Of a stretch of 64,000 nt of DNA, positions 53,051 through 61,203 are shown in pieces (position 1 is the first letter of the stretch; each line of letters opens with the position of its first letter). The notes below the pieces were generated by a model. The model was not told the DNA's origin. It saw nothing but the letters and a program-made list of their open reading frames with translations, and searched no databases. Source of the DNA: Lishizhenia sp965656535 (GTDB lineage Bacteria > Bacteroidota > Bacteroidia > Flavobacteriales_D > Crocinitomicaceae); the NCBI GenBank assembly GCA_965656535.1, contig CBFHKX010000008.1, positions 36,250-100,249 on the forward strand, given 5' to 3'. A program made the position numbers and the translations under genes.

Positions 53051-53212
53051 ATGTCTAAAAGAACATTTCAACCATCACAGAGAAAGAGAAGAAACAAGCA
53101 CGGTTTCCGTAGTAGAATGGCTACTAAAAACGGTCGTAAAATTTTGGCTCAAAGAAGAGCGAAAGGACGCAAAAGAATTTCAGTTTCTGATAATAAGTTA
53201 GCAAAGAGATAA
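53051..53212 (+). CDS. rpmH: 50S ribosomal protein L34
   Basis: 53 residues: MSKRTFQPSQRKRRNKHGFR and GRKILAQRRAKGRKRISVSD, the L34 signature, ending TAA 53210-53212. It has its own promoter and terminator. In many bacteria rpmH neighbours rnpA and dnaA; here no rnpA follows, as often seen in this phylum. The C-terminal ~8 residues (DNKLAKR end) are longer than in E. coli L34. Confidence 0.97.
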   Translation: MSKRTFQPSQRKRRNKHGFRSRMATKNGRKILAQRRAKGRKRISVSDNKLAKR

Positions 53213-53235
53213 TAATTCTTGCTTTTCAATATACT

Positions 53236-53266
53236 TGAACCCGATGCAGCAATGTATCGGGTTTCT
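53236..53266 (+). terminator. Terminator of rpmH
   Basis: AACCCGAT (53238-53245) pairs with ATCGGGTT (53256-53263), loop of 10, then a short T-rich tail. Confidence 0.75.
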
Positions 53267-53375
53267 TTGTTTATTATTTTTTATTTCTCTGCTTGTTCCT
53301 AACTACTTTAATTAAGAGTATGTTTTAGACTTCTATATTCTGTACGAGCATGTATTTAATTTAATATGTTTAAAC

Positions 53376-53410
53376 CAAAAAAAAACCGCAAGTAGTACTT
53401 ACGGTTTTTT
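53376..53410 (-). terminator. Terminator of the thioredoxin-like gene
   Basis: AACCGCAAGT (53384-53393) with ACTTACGGTT (53397-53406) forms a stem with one U-G pair on the minus strand, followed by a T-run. Confidence 0.8.
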
Positions 53411-53425
53411 AAATGTTTCTGTTTC

Positions 53426-54019
53426 TTATTGGGGTAATTCAAGTTCTGCGAAAGCAAAGAGCATTTCATTCTGTAAAGAAACGCCTTTGTCTTTGTTGTA
53501 CCACTGCTGAAGTTTAATCTTTTGTTCTTCAAACGGTAAGTTAGCGTTTTTCATACTTAAATAAAGCTCTTGAGCAGCTTTTGGTCTGGGACCCCAAACA
53601 AATAAATCTTCGTCTTTCTCATTTTTAATTACAACTTTAGGAATAGATTTACCGCCATTGGTTAAGTAGTTCTCTATCATAAAAGGCGCCGTGTCTCTTA
53701 AAACAATTTTGAACTCAATTAACGGATTTTCTTTCGCTAGTAAATAAAAGAAGGGCACACTGTGCGAAGCATCACCACACCAAGGCTCTGTAATCACAAA
53801 CCAAGTTTGAGGTGTATCTATTGCTTTTATTTTAGCAACTAATTCCTCGTTCAATTTCCCTTTTTTTAGCCATCGCTCTTGTCTAGAATTGTTTAAGGTT
53901 ACGTAATTCATGTAGGCTTCATTATCATAAGGAGCCGGAGGATTTTCTGAGGTCAATAATTGGTTAAAGTACGCTATATATTGTTCCCATGTTTTGGTGT
54001 TTTTTTCCATTTTATTCAT
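53426..54019 (-). CDS. Thioredoxin-like family protein (Thioredoxin_9 type)
   Basis: 197 residues from the ATG at 54019; a second ATG three codons later (54010) is equally possible. It is cytosolic, with a thioredoxin fold in the middle. The active-site position reads TEPWCGDASHS (~75-85), so only the first Cys of CxxC is kept. GKSIPKVVI (~122) supplies the cis-Pro. Members of this family lack the second Cys and may act as monothiol reductases or binding proteins. It has its own terminator. Confidence 0.85.
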   Translation of the reverse strand: MNKMEKNTKTWEQYIAYFNQLLTSENPPAPYDNEAYMNYVTLNNSRQERWLKKGKLNEELVAKIKAIDTPQTWFVITEPWCGDASHSVPFFYLLAKENPLIEFKIVLRDTAPFMIENYLTNGGKSIPKVVIKNEKDEDLFVWGPRPKAAQELYLSMKNANLPFEEQKIKLQQWYNKDKGVSLQNEMLFAFAELELPQ

Positions 54020-54224
54020 TTTTACATAAGTCGTATTAAATTAAGAAAACTTACAGAGGTATATGTTTAAATTCTTGTTTATTTTATGGATTAATTCAAT
54101 TAATTAGGCCTGCGTTTATTAGGAGCTAAATGTTCTTAATTGTGATTTGCCTTTTAATATAAATTCTCTCGATATTCGATTTCAATCCTACTCCATTTTC
54201 ATCTAAGGATGGGCATAAATTGAG

Positions 54225-54887
54225 TTATTCTTTCGATATCAGAATTTGATGTGCAGATGTTCTTCCGTCTGCAAAGAAGAGTCGAGCAAAATAGGTTCCT
54301 GATTCAACATTTTTCACAGAAACATTCAATTTAAGTTTATTCTCGATATGCTGGGACTGGATAATTCTACCGTATGAATCAGTTAACTCAAGATAAGTTA
54401 AGGGAACAAAAGATTGTATTGTAAATATGTCTTTAACTACTGGATTTGGAAAAATTAGATAACTGGCGTCAATATCAATTTCTTTGAGTGAGGTGGATGC
54501 GAAGACTTCGAACTCAATACTTGTCATATTAGTATCTACCACTATACAACTATCAATAGCAGATGTTGAGTATCCCAAAAACTCCAGCGTATATACTCCT
54601 TCAGCTTTTAGACCAAGGTTAACAGTATCTATAAAGGTTTTTGGTTGTGTGGCAATTCCAGGGAAAAAACAAGATTGAATAGTAATTGTATCACCGTTGT
54701 CTTCGGTTTCGCTTCCTACAAAAGTACCAAGGTTAGGAGTAGTTACAGAGCTTACAACATAAATACTATCAGAAGGATTAGGATTGCTTGGGTAAATAAA
54801 TACAGAGTTGATATACGGACAACATTGCGCGTAAACTTTAGACCAGTTAAGGCTAATAAAAATGAGTATTAGGATGGTTACTTTCAT
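54225..54887 (-). CDS. Secreted protein with T9SS type A C-terminal sorting domain
   Basis: 220 residues. Signal peptide MKVTILILIFISLNWSKVYA. The mature N-terminal ~110 residues form a beta-rich domain with four Cys and a CCPYINSVFIYPSNPNPSDS start. The last ~75 residues, from YLIFPNPVVKDIFTIQS through GRIIQSQ to ESGTYFARLFFADGRTSAHQ, are a classical Por/T9SS type A sorting domain. It should be exported across the outer membrane. The function of the passenger part is unknown. Confidence 0.88.
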   Translation of the reverse strand: MKVTILILIFISLNWSKVYAQCCPYINSVFIYPSNPNPSDSIYVVSSVTTPNLGTFVGSETEDNGDTITIQSCFFPGIATQPKTFIDTVNLGLKAEGVYTLEFLGYSTSAIDSCIVVDTNMTSIEFEVFASTSLKEIDIDASYLIFPNPVVKDIFTIQSFVPLTYLELTDSYGRIIQSQHIENKLKLNVSVKNVESGTYFARLFFADGRTSAHQILISKE

Positions 54888-55134
54888 AATTTATTTAAAG
54901 GATAAGACATTACGCCATTACACGGAAGTAAACACTTCACTATCTATTATTTAGGGTAAATTTAATAAATAAATTGGAGACTAAAGGACTTGAATATTAT
55001 CAAGAATACTCTTGTGAAAATTCTGATGCTTAGTAGTAAATATGTGGGATACTTATTGTAAAAATGATATGAATGAAATCAAATTTCCGAGTGACAACAA
55101 GTATACTTAAAAAAAGATTATTTCGGTTATTTTC

Positions 55135-56142
55135 TCACATCCACTTTTTTCGTTTGAAATAGATCAGCAGTAATACTGCTATTGTAATAATTATTGCCCA
55201 GAAATAATAATAACCATTTTCTAATTTTGTTTCGGGTATGTAATCGAAATTCATACCGTAGATACCAGCCAAAAAGGTGAGAGGTATAAAAATAGCACCT
55301 ACTATCGTTAGTACTTTCATGATTTCGTTCATTTTCTGCCCTTGAACAGCAAAGTAAGTGTTAGACAAGCCTTCTAAAACAGATTTGTTAGCATCCAATT
55401 CATCCAATACGCTCAAACAACTATCTTTTAAATCAGAAAAATAATATTTGCTTTCTTCTTTTATGAAATCTGATTTTATTTTTTCAAGTTGATTGAACAA
55501 TTCCTTTACTGGAAAAACTACTTTTCTCAGTTCAATCAGAATACGCTTTTGCTCTTCAATTTCCACAAAAAACTCTTTACTCACGTCGTTAAAAACGCGC
55601 TCTTCTAGCTCTTCTATTTTCATTGTTACAGCGTCTAGCACATCGTAATAATTATCAATAATGGCTTCTAATAATTTGTAGGTGAGGTAATCCGCTCCTA
55701 ATCCCCTAATTCTACCCTTGTTAAATACAATACGTTCTCTAACTTCGTTAAAATGGTCTGCCGGTTTTTCTTGAAAAGAGATTAAAAAATCATGTCCAAG
55801 TGTAAAACTAATTTGTTCTTGTTTAAGCTGGTAGCCGGCTCCGGGTAGTAGAGATTTTACTGAAAAGAAAACATAATTTTCAAACTCTTCAATTTTTGGT
55901 CGTTGTATTTCGGTATAAATATCTTCTAAAGACATCGCGTGCATACCCACAATTTTAGATACTGTTTCTATGTCTTTTTTATTAGAAATAGAGTGGAAGT
56001 TTAACCAGCTTACTTCATTTGAAGCAGGGTAATTCTTTATCCAATTAAGGACGGTTTCCGTAGAATCCGAATCAAACTTTAGTAGGGAAGTTTCGTTATA
56101 GCCAAAATATTGCGCGGGCGTGTTAAACGTTTCTTCAATCAT
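55135..56142 (-). CDS. corA: CorA family magnesium/divalent-cation channel
   Basis: 335 residues. A large cytosolic N-terminal domain with long helices leads to two C-terminal membrane segments. The signature GMN occurs in IYGMNFDYIPE (~295) at the end of TM1, and the protein ends with a basic tail (YFKRKKWM). CorA pentamers mediate Mg2+ uptake. It is the last gene of an overlapping four-gene operon (8-bp overlap with the DUF1684 gene). Confidence 0.93.
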   Translation of the reverse strand: MIEETFNTPAQYFGYNETSLLKFDSDSTETVLNWIKNYPASNEVSWLNFHSISNKKDIETVSKIVGMHAMSLEDIYTEIQRPKIEEFENYVFFSVKSLLPGAGYQLKQEQISFTLGHDFLISFQEKPADHFNEVRERIVFNKGRIRGLGADYLTYKLLEAIIDNYYDVLDAVTMKIEELEERVFNDVSKEFFVEIEEQKRILIELRKVVFPVKELFNQLEKIKSDFIKEESKYYFSDLKDSCLSVLDELDANKSVLEGLSNTYFAVQGQKMNEIMKVLTIVGAIFIPLTFLAGIYGMNFDYIPETKLENGYYYFWAIIITIAVLLLIYFKRKKWM

Positions 56143-56746
56143 GTTGTTTTAATTTAGGTTTTTTTTCTCCTGCAAAGAGATGTACGGTTATTCTATTCTC
56201 ATCGGGAGTTACCGGACAACTATATCGATCAGAATACGCGCAGTAAGGATTGTAAAGCAAGTTGAAATCTACCTCAATTTGGTTTCCTTTGGGTTTGATT
56301 AAATCTAAATACCTTCCCGCTCCATAGCTTAGTGTAGGACATGTATAGTCATAAACAGGTAAAAAAAGATAATTTTTATATTCTTTCATCTTTTTTAGGC
56401 CCATATTTTCATACACAGCCAATTGAACCAAGGTGTCTTTTAGATTAAACTCTATATAACCGTATCTTCTGTAGATTGGTAGTCGGTCTGTACTTGTCTT
56501 CATTTTAAACTTTTTGCCTTTGTCTTTCGTCAAGGTAGCTGTTACTTTATAAGTTTTGTCTACAGTAAAAAAGTCTAGAGCAATCAAGTTATTTTTCTCT
56601 TCTTCATTCAATATAGATGCCGTAGATTTAAAAAGAGAATCTTTTTCTATCCTCTCTTTTTCTACGTTAAAAGCATAGTTTACCTGCGAAAAAGAAAGGG
56701 TTGTTATTAGAATCAGGGTAAGGGTAAGGGTTAAGTAATTCTTCAT
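56135..56746 (-). CDS. DUF1684 family secreted protein
   Basis: 203 residues with signal peptide MKNYLTLTLTLILITTLSFS. The DUF1684 core is clear: TLSYGAGRYLDL, VDFNLLYNPYCAYSDRYSCP and the closing ENRITVHLFAGEK. The family is widespread and its biochemical role is not established. It overlaps the PLP-binding protein gene by 4 bp and corA by 8 bp, so it is translated with both. Confidence 0.9.
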   Translation of the reverse strand: MKNYLTLTLTLILITTLSFSQVNYAFNVEKERIEKDSLFKSTASILNEEEKNNLIALDFFTVDKTYKVTATLTKDKGKKFKMKTSTDRLPIYRRYGYIEFNLKDTLVQLAVYENMGLKKMKEYKNYLFLPVYDYTCPTLSYGAGRYLDLIKPKGNQIEVDFNLLYNPYCAYSDRYSCPVTPDENRITVHLFAGEKKPKLKQHD

Positions 56747-57402
56747 CTAGAACCAAATATAGTACTTCCTAAGCGAATCATGTTGGAGCCTTCTTCAATG
56801 GCAATTTTGTAATCTCCACTCATTCCCATAGAAATGGTTTTGAAACTATCGTTAAATTTAAAAAAGTGACTCTTAAAAATCATGAAGTAGTTGTTAAGTG
56901 TTCGAAATTCGTCAGCTACTTTTTCTTTGTTATCCGTAAACGTTGCCATTCCCATAACACCTGTAATTCTTATGTTTTCCATTTCTACCAAATCATCCGA
57001 TTCCAAAATTTCCTTGGCTTCTTCAAAATTCAAACCATATTTGGTGTCTTCTTGTGCGATATGAAATTGAAGTAGTACATCAATTATTCTGTTATTTTTT
57101 TTGGCCTGTTTATTTATTTCTTTTAACAGTTTAAGACTGTCTACAGCATGTATTAAAGATACAAAAGGAGCAATATACTTTACTTTATTTGTTTGTAAAT
57201 GTCCAATCAAATGCCATTGGATATCTTTAGGAAGTGCTTCATATTTCTCTACACACTCTTGTACTTTATTTTCTCCAAAAATACGGTGTCCTGTCGCATA
57301 AGCTTCTTCTATCGAAGCTATTGGTTTTGTTTTTGAAACGGCAACTAAAGTTACCTCTGTTGGAATTTCAGTTTTGATACCAGTTAGTTTTTCTGTAATC
57401 AT
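56743..57402 (-). CDS. YggS/PLPBP family pyridoxal-phosphate homeostasis protein
   Basis: 219 residues, a fold type III barrel that binds PLP without known enzymatic activity and buffers cellular vitamin B6. The PLP-Lys lies in LVAVSKTKP (Lys24). GENKVQECVEKY, WHLIGHLQTNKVKYI, GVMGMATFTDN and SMGMSGDYKIAIEEGSNMIR are family hallmarks. It overlaps the DUF1015 gene (4 bp) and the DUF1684 gene (4 bp). Confidence 0.95.
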   Translation of the reverse strand: MITEKLTGIKTEIPTEVTLVAVSKTKPIASIEEAYATGHRIFGENKVQECVEKYEALPKDIQWHLIGHLQTNKVKYIAPFVSLIHAVDSLKLLKEINKQAKKNNRIIDVLLQFHIAQEDTKYGLNFEEAKEILESDDLVEMENIRITGVMGMATFTDNKEKVADEFRTLNNYFMIFKSHFFKFNDSFKTISMGMSGDYKIAIEEGSNMIRLGSTIFGSR

Positions 57403-58646
57403 TCGTTAATGGTGTAAATTGTTAATCCACTTCTTAATTTTGGTTCTACCCAGGTAGACTTCGGAGGCATAATTCTATTGTCATCTGCTACACGCTTAAC
57501 TTCTTCAATTGATACAGGAAAGAGTGCAAAGCCTATTTTATAACGCTGTTTCTGTATTTCTTGTTCTATGCCAAGGTGACCTTCTTCTCCGGATATAAAA
57601 CTAATGTTGTTGTCTGTTTTTAAATCTTCGATACCAAAAATTGGACTTAATATTTCTTGTGTTAAAATTTCTGCATCGATACACGCTACGGCGTCATCTT
57701 CGTTAATAATTTCTGGTTTACATGTTAGTTTATACCAGTTTCCAGAAATGCAGCAATGAATATCATGTCTCTTGGTTGGCGAAACGGCCCCATCTAATTC
57801 AGTTATTTCAAACTTCTCTTTAAATCGTTCAATAATTTCAGACTCTGATAAGTTATTCATTGTTTTTATTACTCGATTAAATGCTAAAATGCTTAAACGT
57901 GATTCATCAATAAAGTATCCTAAAAACGAGTTGTAATTTTTATCGATATTTTGATTTTTATTACGCACATTCAATAACGAACTTAGACGCGCAGAGCTTG
58001 CAGAACGATGGTGTCCATCCGCAATGTAGATAGCCTCAATTTCTTCGTATGCTTTAATTAGTTTCTCTTGTAAAATGTCTTTTACTACCCAAAGCTCGTG
58101 TTTTACTGAGTCGGAAGTTGTAAACTCATATTCAGGTCTTTCAGCACATATAATTTCTAATAAATCATCAACTTGGTCACTCTTTCTATGAGAGAGTAAA
58201 ACAGGTTCAGCATTAAACCCAACAATATCAAGATAATTAGTAAACATCTCCTCTCTGGAGGTAATCGTAGCTTCGTGCTTTTTTATGCTTCCGTTATTAT
58301 ATTCATCCACACTTGCGCCCGCAATTACGCCTAGATATTCATTTCCATCCTTCGTTTGCTTATAAACATAGAGTGCTTCCTCTTCGTCTTTCTGTAAAAT
58401 TCCCTGAGCGCAAAAATCAGCATATGCACTTTTTACATTTTCAAAGCGCGCAGTAGAATTTGGTTCTGTTCTTACTTCTTCACTCATATTAAACTCTGGG
58501 TTTATAATGTGAATAAAAGTAAATGGGTTTTCCTCTAACTTAGCAGAAAGTATATTGGGTTTGTAAGTATAATAAGGTCTTGAAGCTACTAAATGAGCTT
58601 TGTCTCTTGTAGGTCTAACCGCCTTAAACGCTTTTAATTTTGCCAT
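57399..58646 (-). CDS. DUF1015 family protein
   Basis: 415 residues, cytosolic. It starts MAKLKAFKAVRPTRDKAHLV and contains the family hallmark YIADGHHRSASSARL (~205-220), a likely catalytic or ligand site, and a C-terminal RIMPPKSTWVEPKLRSGL. In other Bacteroidota the family often sits near serine biosynthesis genes (recalled context); here it leads an operon with a PLP-binding protein, DUF1684 and CorA. Activity cannot be assigned from sequence alone. A -7-like TACATTCG (58671-58664) precedes it. Confidence 0.88.
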   Translation of the reverse strand: MAKLKAFKAVRPTRDKAHLVASRPYYTYKPNILSAKLEENPFTFIHIINPEFNMSEEVRTEPNSTARFENVKSAYADFCAQGILQKDEEEALYVYKQTKDGNEYLGVIAGASVDEYNNGSIKKHEATITSREEMFTNYLDIVGFNAEPVLLSHRKSDQVDDLLEIICAERPEYEFTTSDSVKHELWVVKDILQEKLIKAYEEIEAIYIADGHHRSASSARLSSLLNVRNKNQNIDKNYNSFLGYFIDESRLSILAFNRVIKTMNNLSESEIIERFKEKFEITELDGAVSPTKRHDIHCCISGNWYKLTCKPEIINEDDAVACIDAEILTQEILSPIFGIEDLKTDNNISFISGEEGHLGIEQEIQKQRYKIGFALFPVSIEEVKRVADDNRIMPPKSTWVEPKLRSGLTIYTINE

Positions 58647-58785
58647 AGTGTTCTGTTCTCTTGCGAATGTAATGAAAAGTGTTGATTTGTTGTAAGACTC
58701 GGGTTATTTCCCTTCCAAAAGTGTTAAGGTTTATACGTTAACTATTTTTTTCTTTTTTTATTGAGTTCTAAACCACTACATTTCG

Positions 58786-58793
58786 TATCTTTG
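58786..58793 (+). promoter_or_regulatory. -7 promoter element of the S2P-Smr-rhodanese operon
   Basis: TATCTTTG, a perfect match, 10 bp before the ATG at 58804, predicting a very short 5' leader. Confidence 0.6.
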
Positions 58794-58803
58794 ATTATAG
58801 ATT

Positions 58804-59748
58804 ATGGAAGAGTTTGAATCATTTTATCCTCCTAAACCAAAATTGGTTGAAAGAGAAAGAAAAGGACATATTGCAGTTACTTTGTTATCTGTTCTGCTCT
58901 TTATTTTATCTTTTTCTTTGTTGATTACAGACAATTATACATTCATTTTTATTTTGGTAGGTGTTCTATTAGTGCATGAATTAGGTCACTTTGTCCTAAT
59001 GAAAGCTTTCGGATATTCAAACGTTAGAATGCTCTTCATTCCTCTAATGGGAGCTTTTGTTCATGGTAAAAAAGAGGTATACTCTCAAAAACAAAGTGCC
59101 TTAGTACTATTCGCGGGTCCACTTCCTGGGGTTTTATTAGGGTTGTCTTTACTCTATTTCGGAGATTCAAATACAACTTGGGTTTTAGAAGCTGGATTAC
59201 TTTTTCTTTTCCTCAACGTACTAAATTTAGTTCCTCTTGATCCGTTAGATGGCGGACAATTACTTAAGGTACTGTTTTTTGGTAGACAAGAATTGTTTCA
59301 GTTGATTTTTGCACTTGTTTCATCGTTAGCACTTATAGTTTTGGGCTGGTGGTTGCAAGCTTGGCTTATCGTCGGTTTTGGTTTTTTGTTAGGGTTGCGC
59401 GTCCGAAGTATTCACAAATTATATCTAGTTAGAAAAGAATTAGAAGAAGAAAATTTAGCGTATGAAAGCGCTTATGCCGACTTATCTGATAAAAATTTTG
59501 CAGGTATTAAACGAGTAATCCTAGAAAACTCACCTGCTCTCAAAACCTTTCAAGAACAAGCTCCAGAAGAAAAATTTAATGAGATTATAGCTTCACAAGT
59601 TAATGGGGTGCTCATGTCGCCTACAACAAGAGATGCTTCAACGATCTTCAAAATAGTATCTTTGTTTATCTGGATAGCTGCAATTATTGCAAGTATTTAT
59701 GTGGTATTTAACTTAGATTTATCTTTCTTAGCAAACAATGAATTTTAG
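58804..59748 (+). CDS. Site-2 protease family (M50) membrane metalloprotease
   Basis: 314 residues with about six membrane segments. The zinc motif HELGH is at residues 58-62 (LLVHELGHFVLMKAFGY) and the third ligand in VPLDPLDGGQLLKVLF (~143-158). There is no PDZ domain. A cytosolic ~80-residue loop or tail lies before a last membrane segment (~288-306). S2P enzymes cut anti-sigma factors or other membrane proteins; no target is identifiable. It overlaps the Smr gene by 11 bp. Confidence 0.92.
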   Translation: MEEFESFYPPKPKLVERERKGHIAVTLLSVLLFILSFSLLITDNYTFIFILVGVLLVHELGHFVLMKAFGYSNVRMLFIPLMGAFVHGKKEVYSQKQSALVLFAGPLPGVLLGLSLLYFGDSNTTWVLEAGLLFLFLNVLNLVPLDPLDGGQLLKVLFFGRQELFQLIFALVSSLALIVLGWWLQAWLIVGFGFLLGLRVRSIHKLYLVRKELEEENLAYESAYADLSDKNFAGIKRVILENSPALKTFQEQAPEEKFNEIIASQVNGVLMSPTTRDASTIFKIVSLFIWIAAIIASIYVVFNLDLSFLANNEF

Positions 59749-60283
59749 TATAGGCGAAAAAGTAACCTTTCTTGCAGAAACAGGTTACGGTATAATTACA
59801 GGTTTTGATAAAAATGATATTGTAATTGTTGAGGATGAAACAGGTTTTGATAGACCCTTTCTTTCTTCTCAGCTTGTAAAGATTGCGAGCGAAAATTATG
59901 GCGAGAATTTTCATTCAGATAAAGATGAAGATGATCAAGTATATAATGCGAAGCATGCCGTGAAACAAGAGCGAGTTGGTGATGGTTACGAAAAACAAAA
60001 TTTTTGGGAAATTGATTTACACCTTCATGAGATTATAGAAGATGAGTATGGCTTATCTGATACACTAAAGTTGAAAAGACAAGTTACAGAGTTTAAATCA
60101 TTTTATAAAAAAGCACGCGCAAAATTCATTAGAAAAATTGTCGCAATACATGGCGTAGGAGAGGGAGTCCTGAAACATGAAATCCGAACTTATCTAGAAA
60201 CCCAAGAACATTTAGAGTTTTATGATGCAGACTTTAGAGAATACGGCAAGGGTGCTACAGCGGTTGAGTTGTTCTACAAATAA
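59738..60283 (+). CDS. Smr (MutS2-type) domain protein
   Basis: 181 residues. The N-terminal ~45 residues (IGEKVTFLAETGYGIITGFD) form a small beta domain as in Bacteroidota Smr proteins. The C-terminal Smr domain shows IDLHLHEI (~90), IRKIVAIHGVGEGVLKHEIR (~128-147) and the closing GATAVELF. Smr domains are nucleic-acid endonucleases or binders; roles in ribosome rescue or RNA cleavage are known in other lineages. Translation is coupled to the S2P gene. Confidence 0.9.
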   Translation: MNFSIGEKVTFLAETGYGIITGFDKNDIVIVEDETGFDRPFLSSQLVKIASENYGENFHSDKDEDDQVYNAKHAVKQERVGDGYEKQNFWEIDLHLHEIIEDEYGLSDTLKLKRQVTEFKSFYKKARAKFIRKIVAIHGVGEGVLKHEIRTYLETQEHLEFYDADFREYGKGATAVELFYK

Positions 60284-60295
60284 TTGATATTAAGT

Positions 60296-60679
60296 ATGAA
60301 ATTTTTAAATTTATTTTTGTTTCTCTTTGCTATTTCAGCATGCTCAAATGGGCAAGAAGAAACGCTATCCAACAATCAAACTGTGCTTCGAGTAAGTAAT
60401 GCTGCTTTCGATTCAATTATAAAAAGTGAGTCAGATATTCAATTAATAGATGTGAGAACGGCCAACGAGTTTGATGCAGGAAAGATAAAAGGAGCACAAA
60501 ATTATGATATTCTTAACGGAGATTTTGAGCGTGTTATTTCTGAGCTAGAAAAAGATAAACCAGTTGCTTTATATTGTCATGGCGGAAATAGAAGTTCTAG
60601 AGCAAGAGAAATGCTAGAAAACAATGGCTTTTCTTACATAATCGAGCTAGAGAAAGGATATTCAAATTACAAGAAATAG
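60296..60679 (+). CDS. Rhodanese-domain lipoprotein
   Basis: 127 residues from ATG 60296 (upstream TTG at 60284 less likely). Lipoprotein signal MKFLNLFLFLFAISAC (Cys16). The single rhodanese domain contains LIDVRTANEFDAGKIKGAQN and the active-site loop YCHGGNRSSRA with Cys94. It is expected in the periplasm, where it may transfer sulfur or act as a persulfide carrier. It starts 12 bp after the Smr gene and is probably the end of that operon. Confidence 0.9.
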   Translation: MKFLNLFLFLFAISACSNGQEETLSNNQTVLRVSNAAFDSIIKSESDIQLIDVRTANEFDAGKIKGAQNYDILNGDFERVISELEKDKPVALYCHGGNRSSRAREMLENNGFSYIIELEKGYSNYKK

Positions 60680-60781
60680 ATTTTTTCTCTTTTTATAATT
60701 AAACGCAGTAGTGTTCTTAAAAATTGGACGAGATAACAGTATTTTACGTTCCATTTAGACGTCCATAATTGTATCGTCACA

Positions 60782-60812
60782 TTCGTGCATCTCACTTAAA
60801 TAATTATCTTTG
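60782..60812 (+). promoter_or_regulatory. Promoter of the tatA-antiporter-speE operon
   Basis: TTCG (60782-60785), 19-bp spacer, TATCTTTG (60805-60812). The tatA ATG lies only 4 nt downstream at 60817. Confidence 0.6.
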
Positions 60813-60816
60813 CTTT

Positions 60817-61197
60817 ATGTTATTATTTCTTAACGGTGTAGCAGGTTCAGAGGTGTTCATCATCTTACTATTTGTTTTAGTTTTTTTTGGAGCTAAAAGC
60901 ATTCCAGGTATTTCTAGAAGTCTAGGAAGAGGAATAAGGCAGATAAAGGATGCAAGTAACGAGATTCAATCTGAGATTAGGAAATCTGGACAAGAAATGA
61001 AAAAAGACTTAAACATTCAACGCTCTATTGAAGAAATTGGTGATACCGTTTCGCAGCCCATGAGAAAAATGGCGAAAGATATTGAAGATGGTGTTGAGCA
61101 AAGACAAGCTCAAAAGAAGAAACCGATAGAGTTTAAACCTCCTTCTCCAATGGATCAGCCGCAGGACGATAATATAAATGAAGAAGAAAAAAAATAG
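60817..61197 (+). CDS. tatA: Twin-arginine translocase subunit TatA/TatE family
   Basis: 126 residues from ATG 60817; an earlier in-frame ATG at 60769 lies upstream of the promoter box and is rejected. One membrane segment (GSEVFIILLFVLVFFGAKSI, ~10-28) is followed by the FGAKSIPGISRSLGRGIRQI amphipathic helix, the TatA signature. A charged C-terminal tail follows, ending in Glu/Lys. TatA forms the pore for folded proteins. tatC is not in the window. It starts an operon with a 6-bp gap to the next gene. Confidence 0.9.
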   Translation: MLLFLNGVAGSEVFIILLFVLVFFGAKSIPGISRSLGRGIRQIKDASNEIQSEIRKSGQEMKKDLNIQRSIEEIGDTVSQPMRKMAKDIEDGVEQRQAQKKKPIEFKPPSPMDQPQDDNINEEEKK

Positions 61198-61203
61198 TCG
61201 TAT

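Noticed and set aside
60769..60816. Earlier ATG for tatA adding 16 residues
   Set aside because: The -7 box lies between it and the next ATG, and TatA proteins normally begin just before the membrane segment.
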